A stretch of 64,000 nt of DNA from Rhodospirillales bacterium. GTDB taxonomy: Bacteria > Pseudomonadota > Alphaproteobacteria > Rhodospirillales > Defluviicoccaceae. The DNA lies in assembly GCA_016712595.1 (NCBI GenBank), contig JADJQT010000001.1, forward strand, positions 1,299,501-1,363,500, read 5' to 3'. Of this stretch, positions 54,208-63,233 are shown in pieces. The translations under genes were made by a program, and so were the position numbers. A model generated the notes under the pieces. The model was not told the DNA's origin and did no database searches. It saw nothing but the letters and a program-made list of their open reading frames with translations. Each line of letters starts with the position of its first letter. Within the stretch, counting starts at the first letter, position 1.

Positions 54208-54534
54208 TCAAGCCGGAAGCGGCTCGCGGGCATCAAGCCCGCGGGCCGCGAACAGGAAATGAAGTCCAAGGCGAGCCCCCGCAACCAACGATACTTGCGC
54301 CCCCAAATCGGGGCGTTCGCCGGGCGATCTGCGCTTGTTCGCGGCAAACGTCAGCATCGCCGCCAGATCACCGCGCAACTCGATCGCCAGCTGGCCGCGC
54401 TCCGGCACCAGCGTCACCCGCTCGATCAGCGAGCGCAGCAGCGCAAGCGCCTCGGCCTTCGCGGCCTCGTCGGCCAGCGCCTCATGCAAGCCGCCGATCC
54501 GTTGCCGCCAGATCTCGGTACCCATCCGGCGAGG
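54208..54534 (-). pseudogene. C-terminal remnant of another large serine recombinase
   Basis: The minus-strand frame gives HEALADEAAKAEALALLRSLIERVTLVPE then LAIELRGDLAAMLTFAAN, the usual end of alphaproteobacterial large serine recombinases. The tail reads LVAGARLGLHF, where intact enzymes read LVAGAGFEPATF at their tRNA site. The resolvase domain is missing, cut by the neighbouring IS66. It contains the right-hand copy of the direct repeats and probably marks the far end of the island or of an older element. Confidence 0.6.
54264..54289 (+). repeat. Right copy of the direct repeats (putative island att core)
   Basis: Positions 54264-54287 match 21146-21169 at 22 of 24 bases, and 54275-54289 match 21058-21072 exactly. 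The site lies within the C-terminal remnant of another serine recombinase, just past the RTX gene. This is where the right end of the mobilisable island should be. Confidence 0.55.
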
Positions 54535-54578
54535 GCCGCGGCTGGAGTGGGTTGCCGGACCGGCGCAGTTGTGAGCGG

Positions 54579-55882
54579 CTATGCGGCGGTGCTGATTGGC
54601 TCTGGTGCCTGCCAGTTCCAGGGCAGCAGCTCGTGGATGCGGCTGGTGGGGTGGCCGGGAAGGCGGGCGAGGACGGAGGCCAACCAGGCGCGGGGATCGA
54701 TGCCGTTCAACTTCGCCGTCTCGATCAGGGTGTACATCGCCGCCGCGCGACGACCGCCCTCGTCCGAGCCGGCGAAGGTCCAGTTGCGTCTTCCTACGGC
54801 GATACCGCGTAGCGCGCGTTCCGCGGCGTTGTTCGAGAGGCAAACCCTGCCGTCGTCGAGGAAGCAGGTGAAGGCGGTCCAGCGCTTCAGCAGGTAGTCG
54901 ATGGCTTTTGCCGTCTTCGACTTCGCCGACAGCCTCGCGTACTGGTCGCGCAGCCAGGCTTCGAGGTCGAGGATCAGCGGGCGGGATCGCTGGTTGCGGA
55001 CGGCCAGACGCTGCTCGGCCGAGGCGCCGTTGATCTCGCGCTCGATCGCGAACAGCGCGTCGATCCGCTTGACCGCCTCGATGGCGATCGGCCCCTGCTG
55101 CAGCTCCGCCAGCTCAAAGAAGCCGCGGCGGCCATGTGCCCAACAGCCGGCCTCGGTGATCGGGCCAGGCCGGCGATCGCTCTTGTACAGCCGGCCGAAG
55201 CCGGAGAAGGCGTCCGCCTGCATGATGCCGATCCAGCCCGCGAGGAAGCGTTCGGCGTGCACGCCGCTGCGGTCGGGCGAATAAAAGAAGACGGCGGCCG
55301 GCGGGCCTGTTCCGTCCAGGTGGGGACCGCCGAACGGCCGGTCGTCGCGGACGACGGTCCACAGCCGGCCTTCCTTCGTCTTGCCCTTCGCCAGCACCGG
55401 CACCGGCGTCTCGTCGGCGTGGATGCGGGCGGCGGCGCGGACATGCGCCTCGATCGCCGCGGTCAGCGGCTGCAGGGACACGTCGCCGGCGCGGGATACA
55501 CGACGCGGGTGCGCGGCAAGTGTTCCGGCAACCGCCGGCGTGCCGGCTTGCGTGGCGTCGCGGCGCTGCGCGCCGGGGTCGGGCTGCGCTCCGCCGCCCG
55601 CAGTTCGACCGCGGCGTCGGCCTGGGCGACGGTCTCCTGCAGCTCGGTCAGCGCCAGCTCCAGCTGCTCCAGCCGGGCGCTGCGCTCGGACGACGTGCCG
55701 AACCGTTGCCGGCGCAGCCGGGCGATCTCCAGCTTCAGCCGCTCGATCTCCAGGTCGAGAACCCGCTTCGTCTGTTTCGCGATCGCCGCCTCGGCCTCGG
55801 CAGCGAGCCGGCCTGCGCGCTCGGCGAGGATCATCGCGTGCGCTTCGGCGAGGTCGGCGGGCAGCGGCTCGGGCGTCGTCAT
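54579..55882 (-). pseudogene. tnpC: IS66 TnpC transposase with internal deletion
   Basis: The N-terminal part from ATG 55882 (MTTPEPLPADLAEAHAMI) has the leucine-zipper-like region and IARLRRQRFGTSSER, then stops after CPCSR near 55463. The C-terminal part resumes in another frame at LQPLTAAIEAHV and keeps HADETPVPVL (first Asp), GCWAHGRRGFFEL and SNNAAERALRGIAVGRRNW with the final Glu, through the IS66 C-terminal element. The zinc-finger and start of the DDE domain, roughly 100 residues, are deleted near 55478. Full IS66 TnpC is about 500 residues. Confidence 0.65.
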
Positions 55883-55928
55883 CACGACCCGAACTGAATC
55901 AGATCGCACACCTTTGTAAGCTGTTATC

Positions 55929-56275
55929 TCATCCGGCGGCGATCGGACGCCAAGTTCGCCGCGGCATCCTCCAGTCTATGCCCTCGAGCAGATACGCGAG
56001 CTGCGCCGGCGTGATCGTCACCGTTCCATCGGCCGCCGACGGCCACAGAAACCGACCGCGTTCGAGACGTTTGGCGAACAGGCACAGGCCCTGGCCGTCG
56101 TGCCAAAGGATCTTCAAAGGTCACCGCGTCTTCCGCGGAAGACGAACAAATGACCACAGTGCGGGTCCTGCTTCAGCCTTTCCTGCACCTGCAGCGCCAG
56201 CCCATCGAAGCCGCGCCGCATGTCGGTGTGTCCGGTCGCCAGCCACACCCGGGCGCCGGTCGGAACGGCAATCAT
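55929..56275 (-). pseudogene. tnpB: IS66 TnpB (Orf2), frameshifted
   Basis: From ATG 56275 the frame reads VPTGARVWLATGHTDMRRGFDGLAL and QERLKQDPHCGHLFVFRGRRGDL, the usual TnpB start. It then hits a stop because one T is missing near 56118 (GACCTTTGAAG). The next frame gives KILWHDGQGLCLFAKRLERGRF and ends LLEGIDWRMP. The protein would be about 115 residues if the base were restored. Confidence 0.65.
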
Positions 56276-56430
56276 CGCCGATCCAGCACGTCCAGAACCC
56301 GCCGCAGCGCCACCGCCGAGATCACCACTCCCGGCGCCGACGCCTCCGCCAGAACCGCAAGCTTCTGCCCGAGCGAGAACCGACGCCGCCGCTCGACCCG
56401 TCCCAGTACCTCACCCTGACGATAAGACAT
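56272..56430 (-). pseudogene. tnpA: IS66 TnpA (Orf1) with internal deletion
   Basis: The 52-codon frame joins a TnpA N-terminus (MSYRQGEVLGRVERRRRF, LAVLAEASAPGVVISAVA) directly to the family's last residues (LRRVLDVLDRR). The middle, including the helix-turn-helix and the linker, is missing. Its stop overlaps the TnpB start as usual. A neat in-frame deletion produced a short hybrid. Confidence 0.55.
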
Positions 56431-56504
56431 CGATCTTGCGCTGCCGCTAACTCCAAATCCGAGCCAAATGCCGCACAAAATCCCGCCTCACCACAAGGCG
56501 GCCA

Positions 56505-57536
56505 TCACCGGATGCGTACGGCGAGTGCGTTCCAGGGGCGGCAGCAGGTGTCGACGATGGCGTCGTCGTCGGGGAAGAGGCGCAGCGACAGGAAGCGTTC
56601 GCGCAGGTAGAGCCAGAGGCGCTCCACCGGGTTGAGTTCGGGCGAATAGGGGGGCAAGCGGCACCAGGGTGACGGTTTCGGGGATGTGCAGAGCTTTGGC
56701 GCCGTGCCAGCCGGCTTGGTCGAGAACGACGACGGCTTGGACGTCCGGGGCGAGCCGGGCGGCGAAGGCGTCCAGGAAGGTCTGCATCGCTTCCGCCGAC
56801 ACGTCCGGCAGGACGAGGGCGAAGGCGTCGCCGCAGGCCGGACGGACGGCGCCGAAGATCCAGGCCCAGTCGTAGCGGCGGTCGCAGACGCCGGGCGGGC
56901 GCCGGCCCTTCAGCCACCAGCGATGGCGGACGCGGCCTTTCTGGCCGACGCGCGCCTCGTCCATGAACCACAGCTCGACCCGCCTTTCGGGATGCGCCGC
57001 GGCCGTCGCGCTCACCGCCTCGCGCAGCCCCTTTTTCTGAACCGGGCCTGCGCCCGGGCGTCCGCCTGCGGGTGGACCGGCCGCACCTTCTGCCGCGACA
57101 GCCCCATCCGCCGCGGCACCCGGGTCAGGCTCGACGGATGGTAGGTCTTGCCGAAGTGCGCCGCGAGCCAGCGGCACAGGTCGGCCCGGGTCCACGCCGA
57201 GACGCCGTCGGCCTCCGGGTCCGGGCCACGAAAGATCGCCGCCGCGAACGTCGCCTCCTCGGCCTCGCTCAGCGTGCGCGGCGCATGGCCTTTCGGCCGG
57301 CCCTTCAGCCCGGCCAGACCCTCGGCATTGTAGCGGACGACCGCGTCCCTGAGCGCCTGGCGCTCCATCCCGGCCAGCCGCGCCGCTTCCGCCCGCGTCA
57401 TCCCGTCCAGCGCGTTCGCGATCGCGTACATCCGCGCCGCCACTCGACCGTCCCGCTCGCGACGGGCGAGGAGCCGCAACTCCGAAGCCGCATGATCATC
57501 CCGGATTTCGAGGGCTCGTCCCATCGCTTCCCCCAT
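56505..57536 (-). pseudogene. IS630-family transposase, copy 3 (distinct subgroup), frameshifted
   Basis: OrfA starts at ATG 57536 or 57524 (MGRALEIRDDHAASELRLLARRE) and has the helix-turn-helix AEAARLAGMERQALRDAVVRYN. OrfB follows by a -1 slip at an A-rich site near 57035 (TTCAGAAAAAGG). OrfB has FMDEARVGQKGRVRHRWW and VVLDQAGWHGAK, giving two catalytic acids. One extra T near 56665 then throws the frame; the proper continuation PPYSPELNPVERLW, with the third acid, lies in the next frame to a stop at 56505. As sequenced it cannot make an active enzyme. Terminal repeats were not resolved. Confidence 0.65.
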
Positions 57537-57540
57537 ATCT

Positions 57541-57804
57541 GCTGGAAATGAGGGAATCAGAAATCCGCGAACTCGGAAATCCCCAACGCCGAGTCAGATC
57601 AACCGCTCAGCGGTATGAAACGGCATTTCCTCATGTCGTCTGCTCCTTCAGATTGGGCAGACTCTACATCACGGCGAGGGAGCTTCCGGGGGGCAGGTCA
57701 AGACCTACACTAACGGGCGCCCCCGTCGGGGCAGCCGGTGAACGGCGTTGCCCTGCCGATGCGGGCAGGCGACGCCGATGCGGGCAGACATCACGGAGAA
57801 CGTA
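57541..57804. other. Spacer upstream of ptsP, nothing certain
   Basis: About 264 bases between the IS630 copy and the EI-Ntr start. Short GC repeats occur (GCCGATGCGGGCAG twice near 57755-57790). A promoter for ptsP is expected, but none is clear. Confidence 0.3.
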
Positions 57805-60072
57805 ATGCTTGAAGCCCTGCGCCGCATCGTCGAGGAGGTGAGCGCCTCGCCTCATCGCAACCGCGCGTTGGCGATCATCGTCCGGCGCGTCCGGGAAGCA
57901 ATGCGTGTCGATGCCTGTTCGGTCTACCTCTTCGATGCCGCCGGCAGCCACCTGGTCCTGATGGCGACGGACGGGCTGGACCCGGCGCAGGTTGGAATCT
58001 TCCGCGTGCCGCGTACCGAGGGCTTCGTCGGACAGGTGGGCGAACGACAGCAACCGCTCAACCTGACGGCCGCGCCGGCGGACCCTCGCTCTCGCGATTT
58101 CCCCGAACTCGCCGATCAACCCTGTTCCGCCTTTCTCGGCGTGCCGCTGATGCACCTCCGCCGCGTGCTGGGGGTGCTGGTGGTCCAGCGCGTACCTGCC
58201 TGCCTTTTCAGTTCCGATGAGGTCGCCTTTCTCGTCACCATTGCCGCTCAACTCGCCGGCGCGATCAACGACGTGACCCGGGGCGATACTATAAGCCAGT
58301 TGCTGCGCGATCGCAGCGAGGCGCCCGCGTTTCTGCAGGGGATACCCGGCATCCCGGGAGTCGCCATCGGCACCATCATGCTGCCGGACCCGCTCGCCAA
58401 CCTCACCGCGGTTCCTGACCGGAGACCCGAGGACATGGACGCCGAAGAGGCTTCGCTGCGCGCAGCCGTGATCGCGGCGCGGAACGAGATCCGCGACCGC
58501 AGCGAAGACTTGCGGGCCGCGGTATCGGACGAGGCGAAGGCGATCCTGGACGCTTATGTCATGCTGCTCGACAGCGACCGGCTGATTATCGATGCGGTCG
58601 CGCGGATCCGCGCCGGCAACTGGGCACCGGGCGCGCTTCGCGAGACCATTGCCGCGTTCTCGCGGGTCTTCGAGGAGATGGAAGATCCCTATCTACGTGC
58701 TCGCGCCGAGGACATGGGCGGCCTCGGTCGCCGGATTCTCATGCATCTGCAATCGGCCGAAAGCATCGAACGGACATATCCCGAGAACTGTATCCTGATG
58801 GACGAGGAGATCAGTCTGGCGCGGATGGCCGACGTGCCGGTGGCGCGCCTGGTCGGTGTCGTCGGCACCCGCGGCTCGGTGTACTCGCACGCCGCCATTC
58901 TTGCCCGCTCGCTGGGCATCCCGGCGGTGATGGGCCTCGGCGATCTGCCGATCGGCCATCTGGACGGCGTTGCCGCCGTCATCGACGGCTTTCGCGGCCG
59001 CGTGTTCATCAATCCGTCGCCGGCCATTCTCCACCAGTACCAGCGCATCATCCGTTACGAAAAAAACCTGTCGACGCATCTCGCAACCCTGCGCGACGAA
59101 CCCGCGATCACGCCAGATGGCATGCGCATCGGCCTTCAGTCGAACGTCGCGATGTTGTCCGATCTCGAACCGTCGCTGAACAGCGGTGCCGAAGGTATCG
59201 GTCTTTACCGAACTGAGTTCAGCTTCATGCTGCACGATCGCTTCCCGAGCGAAGAAGAGCAGTGCAAGATCTACCGGCAGCTGTTAGAGGCGTTCGCGCC
59301 GCGCCCGGTCGTCATGCGCACGCTCGATATCGGCGGCGACAAGTCGCTGCCGTACTTCCCGGTGGTCGAGGACAACCCGTTCCTCGGCTGGCGCGGCATC
59401 CGCGTCACCCTCGACCATCCGGAGATCTTCCTCATCCAGCTGCGCGCCCTGTTGCGAGCAAATGCCGGGCTGGGCAATCTGCATCTGGCGTTTCCTATGA
59501 TCAGCGCGATGGAGGAAGTCGACGTCGCGCTCGATCTCATGGATCGCGCCTACCGAAGCTTGCGGGAGGAGGACATGCCTGCGGCGAAACCGCAGATCGG
59601 GGTCATTGTCGAGGTGCCATCCGCCACGTACCTCGCCCCGCTCCTGGCGCGACAGGTCGATTTCGTCTCGATCGGCACCAACGACCTGACCCAATTCCTG
59701 CTCGCCGTCGATCGCAACAACTCACGGGTCGCTCCGCTCTACGACAGCCTGCACCCGGCGGTCATCGACGCGGTTCATCGCACCGTCCGGGCGGTCCATG
59801 GCGCCGGCAAGAAGGTGAGCGTCTGTGGCGAAATGGCCGGTGATCCCCCGGCCGCGATCCTGCTGTTGGGGATGGGAGTGGACACCCTCAGCATGGCTTC
59901 GCCGCGCATCCCGCGGATCAAGAAGGTCATCCGGACGGTTTCGCGGCGTCACGCGGAAGAACTGTTGAACGAGGCCCTGTCGCTGCGGACGGCCGCTGCG
60001 GTGCGATCGCTGTTGAACGGTGCAATTGATATGGCAGGGTTGGGCATGCTCGTCGGTCCCGCGAAGCCATGA
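57805..60072 (+). CDS. ptsP: Nitrogen-type PTS enzyme I (EI-Ntr) with GAF domain
   Basis: The ATG at 57805 has GGAG six bases upstream; a TTG at 57748 and an ATG at 57778 are less likely. The 755-residue protein has an N-terminal GAF domain (residues 5-160), then an EI-type region starting PGVAIGTIML. The phosphohistidine domain has YSHAAILARSLGIPAVMG with His362, and the PEP-binding TIM barrel has IGLYRTEFSFM, MRTLDIGGDKSLPYF, VPSATYLAPLLARQVDFVSIGTNDLTQF and the active-site Cys674 in VCGEMAGD. It takes phosphate from PEP and passes it to NPr, controlling nitrogen, potassium or PHA metabolism in proteobacteria. It is intact, and the phasin gene downstream suits a PHA link. Confidence 0.9.
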   Translation: MLEALRRIVEEVSASPHRNRALAIIVRRVREAMRVDACSVYLFDAAGSHLVLMATDGLDPAQVGIFRVPRTEGFVGQVGERQQPLNLTAAPADPRSRDFPELADQPCSAFLGVPLMHLRRVLGVLVVQRVPACLFSSDEVAFLVTIAAQLAGAINDVTRGDTISQLLRDRSEAPAFLQGIPGIPGVAIGTIMLPDPLANLTAVPDRRPEDMDAEEASLRAAVIAARNEIRDRSEDLRAAVSDEAKAILDAYVMLLDSDRLIIDAVARIRAGNWAPGALRETIAAFSRVFEEMEDPYLRARAEDMGGLGRRILMHLQSAESIERTYPENCILMDEEISLARMADVPVARLVGVVGTRGSVYSHAAILARSLGIPAVMGLGDLPIGHLDGVAAVIDGFRGRVFINPSPAILHQYQRIIRYEKNLSTHLATLRDEPAITPDGMRIGLQSNVAMLSDLEPSLNSGAEGIGLYRTEFSFMLHDRFPSEEEQCKIYRQLLEAFAPRPVVMRTLDIGGDKSLPYFPVVEDNPFLGWRGIRVTLDHPEIFLIQLRALLRANAGLGNLHLAFPMISAMEEVDVALDLMDRAYRSLREEDMPAAKPQIGVIVEVPSATYLAPLLARQVDFVSIGTNDLTQFLLAVDRNNSRVAPLYDSLHPAVIDAVHRTVRAVHGAGKKVSVCGEMAGDPPAAILLLGMGVDTLSMASPRIPRIKKVIRTVSRRHAEELLNEALSLRTAAAVRSLLNGAIDMAGLGMLVGPAKP

Positions 60073-60164
60073 CGCACCCGGCTCTGCGGCGCCGGCAGCG
60101 GGTCGGCTGTTGCAGATTAAGCCGTTGAATAACGAGCCTATATAAAATGATCCCCAACCTAATA

Positions 60165-60184
60165 GTTGCAATACACTCTGCAAC
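60165..60184. promoter_or_regulatory. Putative PhaR-type operator upstream of the phasin gene
   Basis: GTTGCA-ATACACTC-TGCAAC is a perfect six-base inverted repeat about 95 bases before the phasin start, within an AT-rich promoter-like stretch. Another TGTTGCAG lies near 60109. PhaR regulators of PHA granules are known to bind TGC-rich sites, so this may be the phasin operator (inference). Confidence 0.4.
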
Positions 60185-60277
60185 AGACCACATATATATT
60201 GGTATTCTAAGGACTTCCCTGACAGATACAAAGACGCCGGACACTCGTGATGTCCGGAAGAATATTTGGAGATTATA

Positions 60278-60769
60278 ATGACGAAGACAGCTGAACAGTT
60301 TCTGAAGCCGTCGAAGATCGCCGAGGAGCTGGTGAGCCAACTCAAGGCGCTCGCCGTCAAGGGCGTCGACGTGGACGCCGTGATGGCGTCGCAGCGCAAG
60401 AACATCGAAGCGCTGGCCAACGCCAGCCGCTCGACACTGGACGGCGCACATGCCGTCGGCAAGCGCCAGGCGGAAATCCTCCAGGAGACAATGACACAGA
60501 CGGCACATTCCCTCGAAACGCTGGCGAAATCCGCATCACCGGTCGACCTCGCGACGAAGCAAGTCGAGCTGATGAAGGAGGGGTTCGGCACGGCGCTAGG
60601 TCACATGCGCGAGCTCGCTGAGATGGTCTCGAAGGCGCAGCAAGAGGCTGTCGAAGCGATCAGCAACGGTGTCACACAATCGCTCAAGGACTTGCAGCAC
60701 GCAGCGGTGCTACCCGACGGCGCGCCCGCGACAAAGCCGCAGCCAACGGCGGCCCCAGCCAGCCACTGA
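60278..60769 (+). CDS. Phasin family protein (PHA granule-associated)
   Basis: The ATG at 60278 follows GGAGATTATA. The 163-residue protein is almost wholly helical and amphipathic, with no Cys or Trp. Segments such as QRKNIEALANASR, GAHAVGKRQAEILQETM and VELMKEGFGTALGHMRELAEMVSKAQQEA match the Phasin_2 pattern, and a Pro- and Ala-rich tail follows. Phasins coat polyhydroxyalkanoate granules and affect their size and number. The gene is alone, with its own likely promoter upstream and a terminator at 60796. Confidence 0.85.
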   Translation: MTKTAEQFLKPSKIAEELVSQLKALAVKGVDVDAVMASQRKNIEALANASRSTLDGAHAVGKRQAEILQETMTQTAHSLETLAKSASPVDLATKQVELMKEGFGTALGHMRELAEMVSKAQQEAVEAISNGVTQSLKDLQHAAVLPDGAPATKPQPTAAPASH

Positions 60770-60795
60770 GCCAGCATCGACGGAAACGTCACGAG

Positions 60796-60825
60796 GCGGC
60801 CGCCGTAGGGGCGGTCGCTTTTTTT
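60796..60825 (+). terminator. Rho-independent terminator of the phasin gene
   Basis: GCGGCCGCC-GTAGG-GGCGGTCGC forms a 9-bp stem with one G-T pair, followed by seven T. Confidence 0.7.
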
Positions 60826-60883
60826 GTGCAGAAGGTCGCGCGAGACCCACCGAAAGTAAGGCAGCGCGACGGTCAGCGTACCT

Positions 60884-61975
60884 TCATCCGAGGTTTGGCG
60901 CCAGCCCGACGGTTGCACCATGGATCAGGCCATGAATGAACCGCAGCTTTCCCATCACCGTCGGCGCCAGGACGAACGGGTAGAGGTCCGGCTGTCCGAC
61001 GCTGTGGTTGAGACTGTTGGCGGCATAGGTCAGCGGCAGCCACGCCTTAACGAGGGCGTCGAAGTCGGACTGCGGATAAGGATCGAAATCGATGCAGACG
61101 CTGAGCGCCGCATCGCGTCCCGCCCTGGGATGGACGGCGAGGCCAAACGCGTAGGCAGTCTCCAAGGCATCGACGATGTGCAGGTAGTGCGCCCAGGTCT
61201 CGGCGAAATCCTCCCACGGATGCGTGCTGGCGTAGCTGCTGACGAACCGCTCCTGCCAGTCGGGCGGCGGGCCGGCCGCGTAGTGGGTGCGCAGGGCGGC
61301 CGGATAATCGGAACGCTCGTCGCCGAACAGCGCGCGGAACGGGTTCAGCCAGACGCCACCGGCGACGAGGCGGTCCCAGTAGTGATGCCCGACTTCGTGG
61401 CGAAAGTGCCCGAGCAGCGTCCGGAACGGTTCGGCCATGTCCTGGCGGTGGCGCTCCCGCTCGGCGTCGTCCGCCTCGGCGATGTCGATGGTAATCAGGC
61501 CGCGGGCGTGACCGGTGACGATCTCCTCCGCCTGACGCGAGCCACGGCCGGGGCCGGCGAGGAAGTCGAAACCGAGCCCCATCCGCGGATCCTCGCCACG
61601 GCCCACTAGCGGCAGCCGAAGCCGCAGCAGTCCGTAAACCAAGCGATGCTTGGCGGCTTCCAGGCGTTGCCATCGCTGCAGGTTCTGCAGCACGCCCAGG
61701 TCGGGGATCGTCCGGTTCAGACCGCAGGCCTCGCAAAAGGCATTGGCGCCCGCCACCGGCACCAGCCAGTTGCAGGCGGCATGCGTGGCGTTGGCGCAGA
61801 ATCGACTCGGCCGGTCGGGGGCGGCGAGCGGCCGCCAGGTGCCGTCACCTTCGGGCAGCAGGGCGCTCAGGACGGGCAGTTCCGGGAGGTACCCGAGGCT
61901 GTGTCCGCAGTGCTCGCAGCGGGTATTCTCGAAGTAGAGGAGCTGGCCGCACTGTTGGCATTCGAACAACTGCAT
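60884..61975 (-). CDS. Zinc-ribbon putative metallopeptidase (PF10005 type)
   Basis: The start is taken as the ATG at 61975 (MQLFECQQCGQLLYFENTRCEHCG), the usual beginning of the family; a GTG at 62005 would add ten residues. There are two Cys pairs in the first zinc ribbon and a second Cys set (ATHAACNWLV, FCEACGLN). The C-terminal half has the metalloprotease signature HFRHEVGHHYWD with His, Glu and His, then a downstream DFAETWAHYLH helix supplying the third ligand. This matches the zinc-binding metallopeptidase family of unknown substrate found in proteobacteria. The gene is intact and converges on the phasin terminator. Confidence 0.8.
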   Translation of the reverse strand: MQLFECQQCGQLLYFENTRCEHCGHSLGYLPELPVLSALLPEGDGTWRPLAAPDRPSRFCANATHAACNWLVPVAGANAFCEACGLNRTIPDLGVLQNLQRWQRLEAAKHRLVYGLLRLRLPLVGRGEDPRMGLGFDFLAGPGRGSRQAEEIVTGHARGLITIDIAEADDAERERHRQDMAEPFRTLLGHFRHEVGHHYWDRLVAGGVWLNPFRALFGDERSDYPAALRTHYAAGPPPDWQERFVSSYASTHPWEDFAETWAHYLHIVDALETAYAFGLAVHPRAGRDAALSVCIDFDPYPQSDFDALVKAWLPLTYAANSLNHSVGQPDLYPFVLAPTVMGKLRFIHGLIHGATVGLAPNLG

Positions 61976-62063
61976 CGGGCCGTCGCCTTCTGGTTCGTCG
62001 CTCACGCACCACTGATGCGGATTGGGCCCGCCGACGCCGATGTTCGGGCTCGTTGGACCACCG

Positions 62064-62300
62064 TCAGTCGTGCCGCACCGAGTTCTTGCCCTTGATGATG
62101 CGGTCGATCACGTCGGCGGCGGCCTGGTGGTCGTCCGGGTTTTGCGCTGCGGCCAGTGCGCCGCGATGCGCCGCGGCGGCATCCTCGAGGATGGAAACCG
62201 CTTCATTGCTCTCGATGACCTCGAGATCCGTCAGGGACAACAGCAGCGACTCGCAAATGGAGAGGGCAGCGAGTCCGGCAGCGTTCGAGTTGGTGCTCAT
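62064..62300 (-). CDS. Small conserved hypothetical protein
   Basis: A 78-residue, mostly helical protein (MSTNSNAAGLAALSICESLLLSLTDLEVI), with a central acidic segment and an IIKGKNSVRHD end. Small helical proteins of this type are common in alphaproteobacterial genomes, with no known role. It diverges from the Crp/Fnr gene, with 195 bases between. Confidence 0.55.
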   Translation of the reverse strand: MSTNSNAAGLAALSICESLLLSLTDLEVIESNEAVSILEDAAAAHRGALAAAQNPDDHQAAADVIDRIIKGKNSVRHD

Positions 62301-62495
62301 GAGCGTTTCAATGCGGAGTCATTGTCTTGGCGGGATGCCGAGCCGCGCTCCGACGACTGCAGGCGAATGCTAGTCCTTTATCCCAAGGTCGATGCTAATG
62401 TGTGATAGTCGATCCACAAGTCTTGCGATCTCGCATCGGTGCTGCGACTTCCCTGACAATAACCTTCCGCCGCGAGGAGGTGGAGATTACCCGAA

Positions 62496-63233
62496 ATGTC
62501 GGCCATGACCACCCCTTTGGCGAAGAAACTCAACAGCTTCGTTGCGTTGTCCGCGGATGAACTGGCATGCCTCGACGATCTGCAATCCCGCCGCCGCAGC
62601 GTCGCGGCGCTGACCGAGATCGTGCACGAAGGGCAAACCGACCACCGCGCCTGGATCCTGCAGGAAGGGTGGGCCAACTGCTACAAGCTGGTGCCGAACG
62701 GCGGCCGGCAGATCATCGGCTTTCCGCTGCCGGGCGACTTCATGGGGCTGCGCAGTGTCCTGTTGCGGACGTCGGACCATTCCTTCGCGAGCTTGACCAA
62801 TGCCGTCATCAGCAATGTCTCCCGGCAGCGGATGATCGAGATCTTCCAGGAGTTTCCCCGGCTGGCGACGGCTATTCTGTGGGCGACGTCGCGCGACGAG
62901 GCAATGGTGGTCGAGCACTTGGTGAACATCGGACGGCGCAGCGCCATCGAGCGGCTGGCGCATCTGTTCCTGGAACTGGGACAGCGGCTGCAGATGGCGG
63001 GCCTCGTCTTGTCGACGGAGTTTGCGTGCCCGCTCAATCAGTACGTCCTGGCCGACGCGCTCGGTCTCACCGCGATTCACGTCAATCGGGTGCTCCGGCA
63101 GTTGCGGGAGCGGAAACTGATCACGCTGAAGGCGCAGCAGGTGATCATTCACAACCTCGACGGCCTGCGGGAGCTGGCGGGCTACGACAACGCCTACCTC
63201 AATCACCATCCGTCCGCGGACGACCGGCCGTAA
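62496..63233 (+). CDS. Crp/Fnr family transcriptional regulator
   Basis: The 245-residue protein has an N-terminal cyclic-nucleotide-binding-type domain (about residues 15-130, with WILQEGWANCYKLVPNGGRQIIGFPLPGDFMGL), a long dimer helix (EHLVNIGRRSAIERLAHLFLELG) and a C-terminal helix-turn-helix (NQYVLADALGLTAIHVNRVLRQLRERKLI). No N-terminal Cys cluster for an iron-sulphur centre is present, so it is not an oxygen-sensing Fnr proper. It belongs to the Crp-like branch common in alphaproteobacteria. The GAGGAGGTGG upstream is a plausible but distant ribosome binding site. Its targets are unknown. Confidence 0.85.
   Translation: MSAMTTPLAKKLNSFVALSADELACLDDLQSRRRSVAALTEIVHEGQTDHRAWILQEGWANCYKLVPNGGRQIIGFPLPGDFMGLRSVLLRTSDHSFASLTNAVISNVSRQRMIEIFQEFPRLATAILWATSRDEAMVVEHLVNIGRRSAIERLAHLFLELGQRLQMAGLVLSTEFACPLNQYVLADALGLTAIHVNRVLRQLRERKLITLKAQQVIIHNLDGLRELAGYDNAYLNHHPSADDRP

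Larger units (their letters stand above)
54540..56460 (-). mobile_element. Degenerate IS66-family element
   Basis: TnpA, TnpB and TnpC of IS66 are all present in order on the minus strand, but each is damaged: TnpA and TnpC have internal deletions and TnpB is frameshifted. Exact ends were not found, so the limits are approximate. The element lies between a recombinase remnant and a third IS630. Confidence 0.65.
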
